Counted from the first letter of the stretch, positions 29,072-41,144 are shown. The stretch: DNA of 64,000 nt from Leishmania martiniquensis (GCF_017916325.1 NC_090167.1:1115001-1179000); one strand, 5' to 3'. Notes: generated by a model from the sequence alone, not told the origin. Program-made: numbers and translations.

Positions 29072-31446
29072 CTTCCCAGCTGCGTCTGGTAGCCTTGATG
29101 GTGTATTGGGGCGCGGTGAGACAACGAAACTCTTCTACACGCCACGATCTGCTAAGGTAAGCGTATGTGTGCGTTTGTGTGTGAATCAGCGCGTGTAGGC
29201 ATGCAAAGCTGGGCGTTAAAGATGTCGTAGGTACGCTTCACAGGCTACGGATCTGGCCTGTTCCATCCAGCGCCGTATGGAGAGAGAGAGAGACCAAGAC
29301 GACCGACGACCATGTGGCCACCGCGAAGCGTGAGGAAAGAAGGACGGCATGTGTACAGGCGTAGATGGGGCACGTGCACCCAGGAGAAAATCGGGGAAGA
29401 GAGGAGAGCAACAGGGCGATCTCTGAAGTTGGTTGGCAGGCAAGAAGCGCTGGCCGTAGCAGTGCTGCCTCGTAACCATACAGGCAACAGAGGCAGCGGG
29501 GAGCCACTGCGAAAAACGGCTACGCGCACACGAGCCACCCATCGCATCAGCACCGCCTGATGCAGCCGCTGCATCGAACGTGATGCCATATTTTTTGCGA
29601 GGCTGGCGAGCACCCCACTTGCAGCCCGTCGCTGGGCAGAAGAGAAGGTTCTTCGGGGGAGACCGCATGTGCCTCTCGCACACCGTCTTGCCGCGCGCGC
29701 ACACAGAGAGAGACAGCCCTGAGTAGCTCACCAGACAGCCTCTCAAAAGACAGATGCCAAGGACACCGTCATCGAGAGGCAGGGAAGCGCAGGCACCGGG
29801 CAGCGGCAGAAGGCGGAAGTGCCGAGCCCTCGCGAGTGAAGGGAAGGAGCCCACGGCAACCGATTCAGTTTGCAGCGTATCGGTCATGTTTTGTGTTCTT
29901 TCCTTTCCTTTTTGTTTCCTTACGTCGACAAGAGCGATTGAATACATGAAACGACAGGACCCGAGAAACACACGAGATACGGAGAGGAAGACGGCGGGCA
30001 GTGAGGGGAGTAGAAAAGGGATGGGGCCAGAGCTATACATGAGGTGTCCGTGGTGCTCCGCGAACAAAGGGTTGCGCAGCTGTCGCGTCCCCCCCCCGGA
30101 GAGGTTTTTTCGAGGATCGGGGAAGGGAAAACCGGCCACAGACGTGTGATGGTGTCTGTGCTCCTGGAGAAACGGACACGAAAGCACACGAGAGCGAAGC
30201 ACAAAAAAAAAACATTCCACAACACACAAACACAGAGGCAATAGAAGGAACGTCGCTGGATGACCAAAAACGATACACGAAACACAGCAGGGCGGCACAC
30301 ATACACACATGCGCGCGCAACGAGGCACACAGAGGAGAGGGGAAGAGTCAAGCAGCAGCACCGGTTCGCGTGAGTCTGCGTGCGGCCAACGTGGCTGGTG
30401 GTGGTGATGAATGAGGAGAAGCAGAAGAAAACGAAAAAAAAGCCGAGAGCGAAGAACAACAATGAAACAAAAAAAAACTCCCCAAATCGACCTAAACCCA
30501 CCCGATGCCGTCGTCAGAGGCGCTTTCCGTGGCAACAGAGGAACACTCAAAGGCAGCCACAGAGCCGCTTTTTTGCTAGTGGTGTTGGTGGCTGTTTATG
30601 TGCGCTTGCTTGTCGATACAGATACCAACCGCACCTAAAAAGAGCACACGCGCGCGGGTGAGACAGGAGACGGCAAAGAGCAAACGAATCCACAGAAACA
30701 GTGCATATGCAAGCCTGCGCCCACACACACGCACGAAAAGATATCTTTCCTCAAGCGTATCCCTTCTAATGCTAAGTGCGTGCGTGTGTGCATCGTTGCA
30801 CTCTTCCCTCCTAGCCCGCGCCTCAGGCATCTCTCTTTCGGCCCCTACGCGTTCCGTCTGATGGCGGAGGGAGTGTCATCTCCCTTCATTTCACGCTGTG
30901 TGAGCGTGTCCGCTGGCGTGTGTCCCCTCAGTCCCTCACAGTTGCGTGCCTCATGCAACGGATTTCGCATTGTGATCACGTGCGCCTGGACGGGCATGCG
31001 TGTGGCACTGCCCGGTGCTGACCATCATTGAGTTTTCCCTCACGCAAACGCACCTGCGTAATTCCCTGGCCCACTTTGCCTCTCTCAAGCCTCCCTTCGA
31101 AGCGTCCTACGATGGTGCTCTACATCGCATGATTAGCCGTGAGTGGTAAGCGCTCACAGGTGGTGTTGGCAGACGTGAAACGAGCTATGTCCTCGCGCAA
31201 GGGAGATAGAGAAGCTGGGGGTGTGGAACAGACCTAGCGGGCCCCTCTCCATGGGCACGAAAAGAACCTGGGTGCGGGTGAGTGGGTATATATATATGTG
31301 TGTGTGTGTCGCGGCGCACATTGAATCTAGCGACCAGATCTCGCCTGCACACGCAGACGAAGACAGCATGACGCCCTTGCGTTCCAGCGTATCCATCTCT
31401 GTGCCTTCACGAGGCCGTGACTGCTGCGCCACTGAAATACCACCCC
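29072..31446. other. Intergenic spacer (2.4 kb)
   Basis: No confident gene. It contains a 444-codon minus ORF (29216-30550) of Cys/Phe/Leu/Ser/His-rich, low-complexity composition, judged probably spurious. A TA/TG repeat lies at 31288-31310. Confidence 0.55.
31288..31310. repeat. TA then TG microsatellite
   Basis: TATATATATA followed by TGTGTGTG, in the spacer downstream of the docking-complex gene. Confidence 0.85.
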
Positions 31447-33306
31447 CTATTTGGCCTTCTGAGCTGCGTCCCTCTTCTTGCGCTGGTTGCGCTCCTCACG
31501 CTCACGCATCGTAGCCAAGCGAACCTCCATCTGCTTCCGGATATCCTCATGCGAGACGATGTGGTCGTCATCCTGGTCAGCGTAGAGCGTGTTGTCGCGA
31601 TCCGCCGTTCCCCCAGCCAGGCTGGCACTTGGCAGCTCCATCATGCGCACAAGGCTGCGTGCGGACACGGCTCTATGGGCTGTCTGCGGCGCAGTCGGCA
31701 CTATCGGGTCCACCTCCGCCCCCTCCCAGTCCTCTGCCATCTGCAGCGCTTCGCCTTGTGGGGAGTCCGTCGTGTTGGTGGTCAATGCGTTGTCTTCCTC
31801 AATCGAACTCTGTGCCGTCTCCTTCGGCGACTGAGGATCTCGGCTAGCGCGCGAAGACGGCGACGCCAAGATGCGTGCGTACGCGGACAGCTGGTGGTGG
31901 CGCTGGAAGGCAATCAATATGTGTGTGGCGCGCTCCTCGATAGTGCCGAGAAACTGTTTCATGTTAGCCTCGGTGCACTTCTCCTCACCCTCCACCGAGC
32001 CGTCGGTCACTTCTGGGCACCCGATATGCGCGTATACATCCTCGGCTGTAGCTGCGGTGCGCCGCACAGCATCACGCAGCTGCATAGTGGCGTAGTTCAT
32101 CTCGTCTAGCTTGGACTCCGTGCCTGCCAGCTCCTCCTCGAGGCGCTTGATGAGGGTGCGGTGCTGACGCTCGCTCTCCCCTTCTTCACTGAGAAGACGC
32201 TGCAGGTCTCGGATGCTGTCCTTCAGAGCCTCCTTCTTTGCCGACAGCTCATTCACGTACTTGTACATGGAGAAGCTCAGGTCGCCAGTGTGCAAGTACG
32301 TGGCGCGCACCTCGTCGATATCGTCCGTCTGCAAGTCCTCCTTGAGTTGAGCGACAATGCTCGTGATGGTGGCTGACTCCTTCTCCACGCACAGCACATT
32401 CTGTGTGTGGTCGAGGTCCTCTCCACCAGCGGTTATAACCTCGTCGCTGTTGCCGAGCACTGACAAACCCATAGCGCGCCGGGAGCTTTCCGTTTCTTCT
32501 TGAGCGCCGATGGCGTTTGCGTCACCCATGCGCTCCTCAAACTCGTACTCGCGCGCCTCCAGCTCGAGCTGCATCTCCGTCTGTTCCTCGCGCATGGCCT
32601 TGATGCCCAGCATGGCGGTGTCCAGGTCGCGCAGCTGCTCGGCGTAGGCCTGCCGCTGCTCTGCCAATGCGGTGCGCAGCCGCTCCACCTCACGCAGCTG
32701 CGCGTCTCGATCATCCATATCCCTGTTCGACTTCTCGATGTGCTCGGCCATGAGGCGCTTCTTTGCCTTCAAGTCGTCCTCCATGCGCTTGTGCACGCGC
32801 AGAAACACGCGACGCTCTTCTCGAATGACGTCGATGCGGTCGCGCAGCTCCTTGTTGTACGACAGGGCATCGTTGAACTGGCCTAACGTCTGATCCAGCC
32901 GACTCTCCAGAATGTCCACTTGACGCTGCACCGCTGCTGCCTGTTCCTTCTCCACATTAACGCCACCCTTCATCTTTCGGCTGTGGAGGAGGTCGATGCG
33001 GGCCAGCTGGTACCGCTTCGTCAGATCATTCTTGCGCATTTTCTCGAACTGGTAGCGGCGCTCCAACCCGTCAACCTCACTCTGCAGCGACGCCAGCTTA
33101 TCTGCCTTGACGTAGTCGTAGTGTGTGCCAGACAGTGCATTGATTTCCTTTTTGATATGATCATTTTCTTCGATCATGTGTGCAATCTGCTCTTGCTGGC
33201 GCATACTCTGGTCTTGTGCGCATAGGATATTCTCCGCTATCTGCGAGCGGCGCAGGGTGTCGGACACCGCACCCTTCTTTTTGGCCGCCATCACTGGCAT
33301 GGCCAA
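31447..33306 (-). CDS. Outer dynein arm docking complex coiled-coil protein (ODA1/DC2, CCDC114-like)
   Basis: 619 residues, almost entirely coiled coil from about residue 20 to 460. The block QVDILESRLDQTLGQFNDAL, followed by SYNKELRDRIDVIREERRVF, matches the hallmark region of Chlamydomonas ODA1 (DC2) and animal CCDC114/CCDC63. RRYQFEKMRKNDLTKRYQLA also fits. These proteins form the docking complex that fixes outer dynein arms to doublet microtubules. Leishmania docking-complex proteins are known to control flagellar outer arms and beat direction. The C-terminal part (about 470-620) is less ordered and ends in a basic helix rich in Arg, Lys and Glu. The start is the first ATG (MAMPVMAAKKKG); Met6 is an alternative. 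Confidence 0.85.
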   Translation of the reverse strand: MAMPVMAAKKKGAVSDTLRRSQIAENILCAQDQSMRQQEQIAHMIEENDHIKKEINALSGTHYDYVKADKLASLQSEVDGLERRYQFEKMRKNDLTKRYQLARIDLLHSRKMKGGVNVEKEQAAAVQRQVDILESRLDQTLGQFNDALSYNKELRDRIDVIREERRVFLRVHKRMEDDLKAKKRLMAEHIEKSNRDMDDRDAQLREVERLRTALAEQRQAYAEQLRDLDTAMLGIKAMREEQTEMQLELEAREYEFEERMGDANAIGAQEETESSRRAMGLSVLGNSDEVITAGGEDLDHTQNVLCVEKESATITSIVAQLKEDLQTDDIDEVRATYLHTGDLSFSMYKYVNELSAKKEALKDSIRDLQRLLSEEGESERQHRTLIKRLEEELAGTESKLDEMNYATMQLRDAVRRTAATAEDVYAHIGCPEVTDGSVEGEEKCTEANMKQFLGTIEERATHILIAFQRHHQLSAYARILASPSSRASRDPQSPKETAQSSIEEDNALTTNTTDSPQGEALQMAEDWEGAEVDPIVPTAPQTAHRAVSARSLVRMMELPSASLAGGTADRDNTLYADQDDDHIVSHEDIRKQMEVRLATMREREERNQRKKRDAAQKAK

Positions 33307-35863
33307 AGCAGCCGTGGCACGTGAGGATGATCCCGTCGACTAGGGAAACGGAGGGAGAGGTGGAGGCGAGAGGCACAATGCCTCTGCAACTACGACGCCT
33401 TCCACTGGAGCTGCAGATGGCGTGCTCTGTGCTGCACTGCTCTTGCCTGCACGAAATCGAAGAAAAAGGCGTGCGGGATTCCGATATGATGCGTTGAGAG
33501 AGGAGAAGGGAATATGAAGCAGGCGAAGAGAGCGCGCGAGACGCAAAATGGAAAACACCTCGCACAACGGAGTGTAGCCGCGGCTGAAGAAAAGAAAGGA
33601 AAAGAGCCCCGAGCGATGAAGTCAGCGAAGCGCAACCGGAGAAGAGGCAGAGAAAAACGCGACTGGCCGTCCTGACTTGGCAGAGTTGTGGCGTAGATGA
33701 CCGTCACACCGACACAGGCGCGCACAAAAGGATGAGGAGGCGCACGTGCGTGTGAGTGCATGAGGGAAAGCGTTGCACACGGGTGAAAGAGCGAAATAGG
33801 AAAGGGAGAGTGCAGAAAAGCGGAAAGACACGTTTAGAGCTTAGTAGTGCGTGCACGGCGCACGCCCTGGGTGGAACAAAGGGCTGCACACGCGCAGAGG
33901 GAACGCAGCACTTCGCATGGCCCCTCGCTTACTGTAGGAAAAAGCTCCTTCTGGCCTTCTGAGCTGTCGTCGCCGCACAAGAAGCGCATCACGGGCAAAG
34001 TGACGTCGGCCAGAAGCACATGCACGACCCTGTGGGCCCGTGCTGACTTTCCCTCCCCTCCCCCCCAAAAGACACATCTTTGCAGCATCATGACAAGCTG
34101 CAGTGCGTGACATCTGGTGAAGTGGCCACTTCACGGATTACTGTTCTCCGCCAAGAGGGAGCGAGAAAAGCACCAACGTACATACGACACTCCAATACAC
34201 AAAGCGCCGCACACTTTCAGTCCTGCCCTTTCTTTCCCCTTCGTTCACCTGAACATGGGATCTCTCTAGCAGCTCCCTGCATGGGCGAGCCATCCACCTC
34301 TGTGCGAGAGATGAAGTGTGTGTGTGTGCGTGTCATCTCGCTATCCGTTTCCTCTCCATATCAGCCTTCTTGGAGAAACTGCAACTTCACGTGCGAATAA
34401 GAACGCAGAGGTCTCTTTTTCTGCCTGCTGCTTTTCTCAGTGGAGGAGTGACGCCCGTATGCCTTCGTTCGGTGGCGAGGATGGGCCTTGCATGCGTGTA
34501 TGTTTCGAGGAAGCCCCCACTTATTATCCTCAGTTCTCTACTACTTGACGATGAGGATAGCATTTTCGAAATAGGGCACGTGATAGGCCCAAAAGGAGGG
34601 GGAGGAGAGGAGGAGAGGAGGCGGGAGAGGAGACGCACACGCACGCAAGGACAAACGCAAACACAAGGCAAAAGCAGCAGAAACTGGGAGTCCGGCGCAC
34701 CGAAAAAAAAAAGTACAGATGCAGGCGCTCAAAGCAAAAGGAGTGAGAACACTTGGGAGGGGAGAGAGCGATCGGCATCAACGGGAAGGCTGCAGCAGCG
34801 GTGCCGACAAGGGAGCTGCTCGCAAACGGGTGCCAAGTCGACAAAAACGAGGACAGCAGCATCGCCCCTTACCCTTTGCTCAGGCACCGAGGTCTACAAT
34901 CGACTATTAAGAGACCCGGAACTGCGACCTCCGGCATCTAAGGAAAAAGGGCGCTGCACCTCCCCCTTTCCGCCCACTGCCCGCGATGGCGGCGTCCATA
35001 AAGCGCCAATCAGGGAGGCGGCGAGTAACAAAGAAAAATCCAATCGCAGCGTCGTGAAGGTAAGCGAAAAACGATCGAGGGTCCATCCCAAGTGCTAACA
35101 AAACGCCCTCGATCGCTCCCTCTCCATCGCACAAGCACGCCGTAACGCTTCCTCGCGTACCTCCGCCCGTCTTCCTCCTTTCATCGGCGGTCTTCCACAA
35201 TTCACCTTCCCCCTGTCGAAAAGAAAAACAGGGGAAGAGAAAGAGCCGCCGCCCCCTCCCGTCCTCCCCTCACCAGCAGCGCCTCACAAGTAGAGGAAGG
35301 GGCGGTATCCGCCCTACGCAGCACGCCGCAACGAGAGAGCGGGCGGGAAAGAGAGAGTACTCGGGAGAGTCAGCTCGCCCCTTTCCACCATAGTCTCACT
35401 GTCGCTCACCCACAGATAGAAACATACATAGAGCCATGCAAGTCGGCCCCCTATGTCTCTCTGCGTCACTACCTGTGCATCATGCTCTTCATGAAAGGAG
35501 GAGGGGGGGTCGAGGGCAGTTTGAGGGAAGCAAGGAAGGAGGGCGGCAACGCCAGTCAGAAGCGCAACGGAGAGGGCAAACTCATAGCTGCCTCACGTAT
35601 TTCCACGAACTCTCCCGGCAGAATTGTGCCGCTTCGACTTTATAGGCGCGCATATATGCATGGGTGTGGATGGCAGAGACATACAAGCAAACGAGAAAAC
35701 AAGGATTGCCTGCTCCCACACACACAGACGCACTGTTTCCTCATCACCCTCCACGCGAGATTATTGCCTCTGGTTGCGCGTCGCAGTTCCCTCCCTCCCC
35801 CTTTCCGTCCGCTTGCCCACCCCCCCCCGGCCCCCAGTAAAGACTGCCAGATGGCGGGCAGCA
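33307..35863. other. Intergenic spacer (2.6 kb)
   Basis: No supported gene. It has long purine-rich stretches on the plus strand (for example 34590-34680). A 260-codon plus ORF (34316-35098) is antisense to the unit and low complexity. Confidence 0.6.
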
Positions 35864-38800
35864 TTACGCAACACTGGCCGTGGCCTCAATACGCTCAAAG
35901 CACAAAATATACGCCCCATTCGCTGCTGGGACGTCGCAGCTGTCAATTGACACGTGCGTGTCGTTGTAGTACACCCATCTCTGCAAGGTATCGTTGAAGG
36001 CAGCCGCGGTGTAATGCCCAAAGCTTAGAGACCCGGTGTGGTACACGACACCGCACAGGCGGTACTTCGTCCCCTCCGTCTGAAGCCCGGCAGCATCTGG
36101 GTCCAGGTATGGCGCGAAGTCGAGCTCGCCTGGGAACTGCACTGTCGTGTTTTTCTTGTCGGCGCTGTATGTATGCATTTTAAAGCGCTTAAAGGAAACG
36201 ATGAGGCACGGGGGCAGACGAAAGAGGGTGCGGTGCACCTTGGTCTCCCGGAACTCTTTGCATCGGCTGCAGTACCACGCATCCTCGCCCCGCAGCAGAT
36301 CCGGCTGCATAGAGTACGACAAGCACTCGTGCAGCGAGCAGCTTACCTCTGGTGCGTGGTTGCTACCGCCGGTGCGAAGCCCCAACGCATCAGACCTCCG
36401 CCCATCGGAGACGAGCTGATACTTGGCAGAGTCGTACTGAATGCACACGACAATAGTGGATGGCGCCGCAGTGAAAGCAGACGCCTCCTCGCAGGGTTCG
36501 CACCCCATCCTCTGGGCAGTGGGGTCGACGCCGGCAGGTACAGCCTTCGTGGCGGTGGCAGTCACAGCTTTGCGGAGAACACGCTGGGATATCGTAATGT
36601 CTCGCTCGATAGATGCGGGTCGTAGTCCGGCGCCATCGACAGTCGCTACCTTTTCGTTCTCAACTTGCGTGTGGGGTGAAGACATAATGTCCCCCGCCCG
36701 TCCGCTTAGAGCCTCTATCGTAGTGAACAGTGCAGTCCCATCTCTTTCGCCCTCTGGAACGCGTTCCAGCAGTGCCGTCGCCACCTCCACAGAGCGCGGG
36801 CGAATGTGCTCCGCGTAGGCGGCCATGCCGTCACCGAGTTCGCTGGTTGGCTGGAGCTCCTCAGCGGCGGCGGCAGCCGGTGCCGCGACTGGATCTGGGT
36901 GCTCCGCAGCGTACGATGCAGGAAACTCATCGATCCAAACAGGTGTGCCCATTATAGCAGTAGTGGAGGGAAGCGATGTGTCTTTGATGAAGTACCACAC
37001 TCGTGTCGCAGGCGTCCGTGCCGCACCCACCGAAGCCAGCGGCGGCGTAGATGCCACGCTCAACGCTGCAGTCGCCAGGCGGCACCGCGCCCAAGCAAAC
37101 ACGCGGCCATGATCGGGTATGTCCATTACGCACACGTCTACCTGCATGCGCGCCGCCACGCTCCTTGACCTCTCCTCCTCCTTCGCAGTCACCTCCGCAG
37201 CTTCTTCCTGAAAAAATCGGAGAACCTCTCTGCTGGCACTGGCACTTCCCAGTAGCTGCTGCCGGAGTGCTTCCTCCAGCTCCTGCTCGCGCACTGTGCT
37301 GTCTGGATGTGCCAGCACGTGAACCTTCAACGTCACGAGGGCGTGCGCGCGCGTTGTCCCGCTCTTCACAGGTCGAAACCATGGTGCCATGAAGCCGCTG
37401 GGTGAGGCAGGCTCCGCCGCGTTATCAACCTTGCTTAGCTCCACCAGGACATCTACACTCAGAGTGCGCCGCTGTGGCGGGTCTTTGATGCTGACCGAGA
37501 GCGTGACATTGTTATCGAAGACGGTACTGCACTCTCCACATGTGAGACACGTGAAGACGGTCTTCGACTGGTGAAAGAAGAGCGGCGGAATAAACGACTG
37601 ATTGTTTTCCAAAAAGTTATCCCAAAAGATAGTGGAGAGCTCCTGCGTCGCGATCGCCTTGTCGCTGTCCTCGCGCTGGCGATAGCACCGCTCCGAGAGG
37701 AGATTGATCTCCTCACTCAAGTGATCCAGGAGCACTTCAATAAACTCATTCGCGTCTTGCTGCTGGTAACCGGAAAACCGCTTCACCCGGACGCCGATCT
37801 GCTCCTTCAGCTCACGGGTCTCGGCAAAGGAGTGCTGCCCAGACCACATCGTCGTCAGCAGCCTGATGAGCGGCGGCGCTATCACCGCTCGCGAAAAATG
37901 CGAAATGGGAAGTGTCAAGAGCTTCGTACGGAAGGAGGTGAGATTTGACAAGCACTGGAGAGCGCTGTTCATGTAGCACGTGTTGCCGACGTTGGTCAGG
38001 CCGCACACACCGCACTGGCGTGCCGCCACCTCCATCGCACCTGTAATTTCGCTCCCACAGCCGTCGCCTTTCGTGCTATTTAGCGTCAGCACCAGAGACA
38101 GGAGCACCCTCCCGTTCGTCTGCCCCCTCCACTCCTCCAAGCTCTCTGGCATATCCTGCTCGATGCGCCGCCGTAACTGCTGCAATACCTCCTGCACCGT
38201 CAAGTCCATTCCATCCCCTCTCTCTGTAATTGCGAACGGCCCCGGTTTCACAGAGAGCATGTGGAGGCCTTTGCAGCGGATGCGCACCGTGTCGGTGCCG
38301 TTGATCGCCGCAAACCACACCCTCATTACCTTTTCCGACATCATGCCCTCCTCCTCTCTCATCAAGCCCCACGCGAGGCGGCATACCTCGCGCAAGTCGC
38401 TATGCAGGAGTGCCTCCTCAACCGGCACCTCAACTCTGTACTTATCAAGCTCTCCATCTGATTCGTTCCGCTCCGACCACTCGAATGTCGTGAACACGGT
38501 GAGCGGAAGCGGCTTCCACATGGCGAGACAGCGCTCGCGAAGAGGAAAGGCTCCATACATGACGTACTTGGGTCCGGAGCCGAAGAAGTCAAAGAAGGAG
38601 TTATACAGAGTCTCTGGAATCACCTGGTATTGCGCTGAGTCTAAGGAAAGCCAGTGCCGACGGGGGTCGTGTGGCGAGACCTTCATGAGCGCAAAGGTGT
38701 CAATGGGGCCAGGAAAAGGTGGATGTGGGCCGGGCGAGTCCACGCGGCGCTGCTCCTTCGCCTGCATCGACCAGGTCAGTAGCCACTCCACCCACGCCGT

Positions 38801-39865
38801 CGGCACAACAACACCGCGCGGAAGAGACTCCTTATTCTGCATCAGGCTCTGCTGCTGACAAGCAAAGTACAAGCAGTAGAAGAACAGGTCCAGGTCGAGG
38901 TGCGAGGCGTCGCGCTCCTCCCCCCACAGAAACGGCGCCACCTCGGAAGAGTTTCGAGAGCGCTGCTGGTAAGCTGGGAAGAAGCTGCAGACCCACGCAT
39001 CAGCGATGCTCTGGAGAATGGCGCAGAGATCATCCTTGCAGTCAATAGGGCTGACGCCGTCGCTGTACTTGTCGCGCAGTGTGTGCGGTACGTGCGCGCC
39101 CTGCGTCAGATGTTCCTCCATGAGACGGCGGCTCATCTCGCTAACCTCCCTGACGTGGGCGAAAGTGCGCAAGGAGTAGCGGCTGAAGTGATGGCTGCCA
39201 CCTGCGCCATGGCAACCACCGTCATTCATCACCTCCGAAACAACACTCTGCAGGCACGAGACAAAGGCAACGGACAGCTCGTGCGGCGTCGTGCACAACT
39301 TACGCGCCGGGTCCTCATCCTCGCTGAGCTGCAGAGAAGGCGTTACAAGAGAGGAGACGTTCGCTACGCTTTCTTGGATCAAGTCACGCAGTACCGCGCT
39401 TGCGATTCCGAACCAGGCGACGCTAAACTCCTCCGTTGCGGCCGGAACAGCCCCGCCCTCGATACCATCCAGCTGGGCTGCGATGGTAGAATGCGAGCGC
39501 TTCAGCCACGTAATGCTACCGTCAAACCCACGAAGACCCTCCAGGATGCTGCTCACAAGCGCCTGGATAAAGGCCTGCAGTCGGTCGAGCGGAGGCTGTG
39601 GCTGCGCGACCACGGCGCCATCCTCCTCGTCGTCCATCGCAGCGGCAACGGCAGCTGTGTAGCCGTGCGCTGCCGTAGTCGTACCATTCCAACTTACTGC
39701 TCTGGGCTTGATAGTCGTGGTGCCTGCTCCTTCGCTGTCCTGCGAAGTCGAGTCTTCCTCTGCGGAGGCGAAGCTGTCACGGGAAGTGGCGGTAAACGAA
39801 AACCCTTCAATGCTGTGATTTCTCTCTCTGAGCCCCATCTCCGCCACCGAGTCGCCAGAGTCCAT
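35864..39865 (-). CDS. Ubiquitin-specific protease (peptidase family C19) with DUSP domain
   Basis: 1333 residues. The catalytic Cys box CGLTNVGNTCYMNSALQCL places the nucleophile at about Cys630. The His box YHTGSLSFGHYTAAAF gives His1284, and WVYYNDTHVS gives Asp1302, so the triad is complete. Zinc-type pairs are seen in FTCLTCGECSTVF and WYCSRCKEF. Upstream, near 385-440, PGPIDTFALMK and YQVIPETLYNSFFDFFGSGP fit a DUSP domain, as in the USP4/USP15 group. Cys and His boxes are about 650 residues apart, roughly twice the minimal USP fold, because of a large Ala/Glu-rich insert between the zinc pairs. The enzyme removes ubiquitin from proteins; its substrate cannot be told from sequence. The N-terminal 330 residues are not recognised. 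Confidence 0.93.
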   Translation of the reverse strand: MDSGDSVAEMGLRERNHSIEGFSFTATSRDSFASAEEDSTSQDSEGAGTTTIKPRAVSWNGTTTAAHGYTAAVAAAMDDEEDGAVVAQPQPPLDRLQAFIQALVSSILEGLRGFDGSITWLKRSHSTIAAQLDGIEGGAVPAATEEFSVAWFGIASAVLRDLIQESVANVSSLVTPSLQLSEDEDPARKLCTTPHELSVAFVSCLQSVVSEVMNDGGCHGAGGSHHFSRYSLRTFAHVREVSEMSRRLMEEHLTQGAHVPHTLRDKYSDGVSPIDCKDDLCAILQSIADAWVCSFFPAYQQRSRNSSEVAPFLWGEERDASHLDLDLFFYCLYFACQQQSLMQNKESLPRGVVVPTAWVEWLLTWSMQAKEQRRVDSPGPHPPFPGPIDTFALMKVSPHDPRRHWLSLDSAQYQVIPETLYNSFFDFFGSGPKYVMYGAFPLRERCLAMWKPLPLTVFTTFEWSERNESDGELDKYRVEVPVEEALLHSDLREVCRLAWGLMREEEGMMSEKVMRVWFAAINGTDTVRIRCKGLHMLSVKPGPFAITERGDGMDLTVQEVLQQLRRRIEQDMPESLEEWRGQTNGRVLLSLVLTLNSTKGDGCGSEITGAMEVAARQCGVCGLTNVGNTCYMNSALQCLSNLTSFRTKLLTLPISHFSRAVIAPPLIRLLTTMWSGQHSFAETRELKEQIGVRVKRFSGYQQQDANEFIEVLLDHLSEEINLLSERCYRQREDSDKAIATQELSTIFWDNFLENNQSFIPPLFFHQSKTVFTCLTCGECSTVFDNNVTLSVSIKDPPQRRTLSVDVLVELSKVDNAAEPASPSGFMAPWFRPVKSGTTRAHALVTLKVHVLAHPDSTVREQELEEALRQQLLGSASASREVLRFFQEEAAEVTAKEEERSRSVAARMQVDVCVMDIPDHGRVFAWARCRLATAALSVASTPPLASVGAARTPATRVWYFIKDTSLPSTTAIMGTPVWIDEFPASYAAEHPDPVAAPAAAAAEELQPTSELGDGMAAYAEHIRPRSVEVATALLERVPEGERDGTALFTTIEALSGRAGDIMSSPHTQVENEKVATVDGAGLRPASIERDITISQRVLRKAVTATATKAVPAGVDPTAQRMGCEPCEEASAFTAAPSTIVVCIQYDSAKYQLVSDGRRSDALGLRTGGSNHAPEVSCSLHECLSYSMQPDLLRGEDAWYCSRCKEFRETKVHRTLFRLPPCLIVSFKRFKMHTYSADKKNTTVQFPGELDFAPYLDPDAAGLQTEGTKYRLCGVVYHTGSLSFGHYTAAAFNDTLQRWVYYNDTHVSIDSCDVPAANGAYILCFERIEATASVA

Positions 39866-41144
39866 GGCGGCGCGCTTGTCTCCCTGCGAGTAAGCACGCG
39901 AGATTGCGTATGCAGGCCCCTGAGTTGAAGACAGGTATGCTTCTTATAGAAATCGCAAAGTGAATCAGACAAGACCGCTGAAAACCAAGTACGAGCTCGT
40001 GAAGCCGGTGAGGGTGCGTACAAAAACCCTGTACTACCCTCTCTGAAAAGAGGCGCTCTTTCTGGGTGCCGTAGGTCGGCTTGCGAGTGTGTGTGTGTGT
40101 AAGGACAGGTTGTAGAGTGAGGAACGCCAAGCCGTTTACCCTTTTCTTTCAGCAAAGGGGGGAGCGTACCTGGGCCGCTAAAACGTCCTTTTGGCGCTGC
40201 CCTTGACTTGTGCACGTGTGTGTAGAGGGGAGAGAAGAGGAAGAGGAGGAAGAGGAGGAGAGGGTGGATGGGTGTGATGTCTTCGTGAAAGCCTGAGGCT
40301 TGCGCCGCGCTCGTGCCAATACGAGCGATGGAAGAACAGAGTCGGGAGTACGAGCAATACCATAAGGTAGCCACACATGAAGGAAACTGAAAACAAAAAG
40401 AGGAAGCAAAACGTGCAGTCATAGAAAGTGCACCGGGATACAACAGAGCTTGGCAGAAGAGCGTTTTTCGACCAATGCCAGGCCGGGCAAATGCGCTGGG
40501 CCAAAGCGCTCGGAAGCGGAGTGCTAAGGTGGTTCCGGCCGTCGAGTGAAAAGAGGCATAAAAAGAAGGAAGCCAAGCCCACTCGTGCTGGTGGGACTTC
40601 CGTTGGTCGTTGTTGCTGTGAGTGCGGCACTAAAAAAGAGGCGAAAACGAAGGAGATTTTTTTTAAGGCACAGAAGTCGCAGACGTCACCGTCGATGGGC
40701 AGAAAGCAAAGAGGCGGCAGATGACGGAGGGGGCAGGAATGACAAGAGTAATGCACAGAGGTGAGGAAGGGGTGAAGGGCTCTGAAGCAAGCGGGTGAAG
40801 TAATGCTCAGTAGCGGCCTCGCTCTTTCTCGCGCGCGTGGGGTGGTGCCTGAGCAGGTGCAACTTTCCTCATGCACGAGGCTGCCTAGAGAAACGAGCAG
40901 GGGAAGGGGCACGCGCATGCTCAGGCGCGTCAAGTGCTCAAAGCGGTGCGCGCTAGCCGAATCGCCTTGCAGGCGATGACCGTTGTCTTCATCCTGGCCG
41001 GTCAACTCACCATCTCGCGTTCCTTGCGCTCCTCTCAGGCCATTTATCAAGACCACTGCTTCACCACAACCCAAAGGGGGAAAAAGAATAGGGCACCTGC
41101 TTGCATTCACACTTCAACACACCCACATGAGAGCACGCATCCGC
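39866..41144. other. Intergenic spacer
   Basis: No supported gene. TG repeat at 40086-40100 and a GAGGAA-type purine run at 40228-40262. A 310-codon minus ORF (40178-41110) is low complexity and is not called. Confidence 0.6.

Noticed and set aside
34316..35098. 260-codon plus ORF
   Set aside because: Antisense to the transcription unit and Arg/Lys/Ser-rich low complexity.
40178..41110. 310-codon minus ORF between the protease and FG-GAP genes
   Set aside because: Leu/Ser/Pro/His-rich translation of pyrimidine tracts with no domain; typical spacer artefact.
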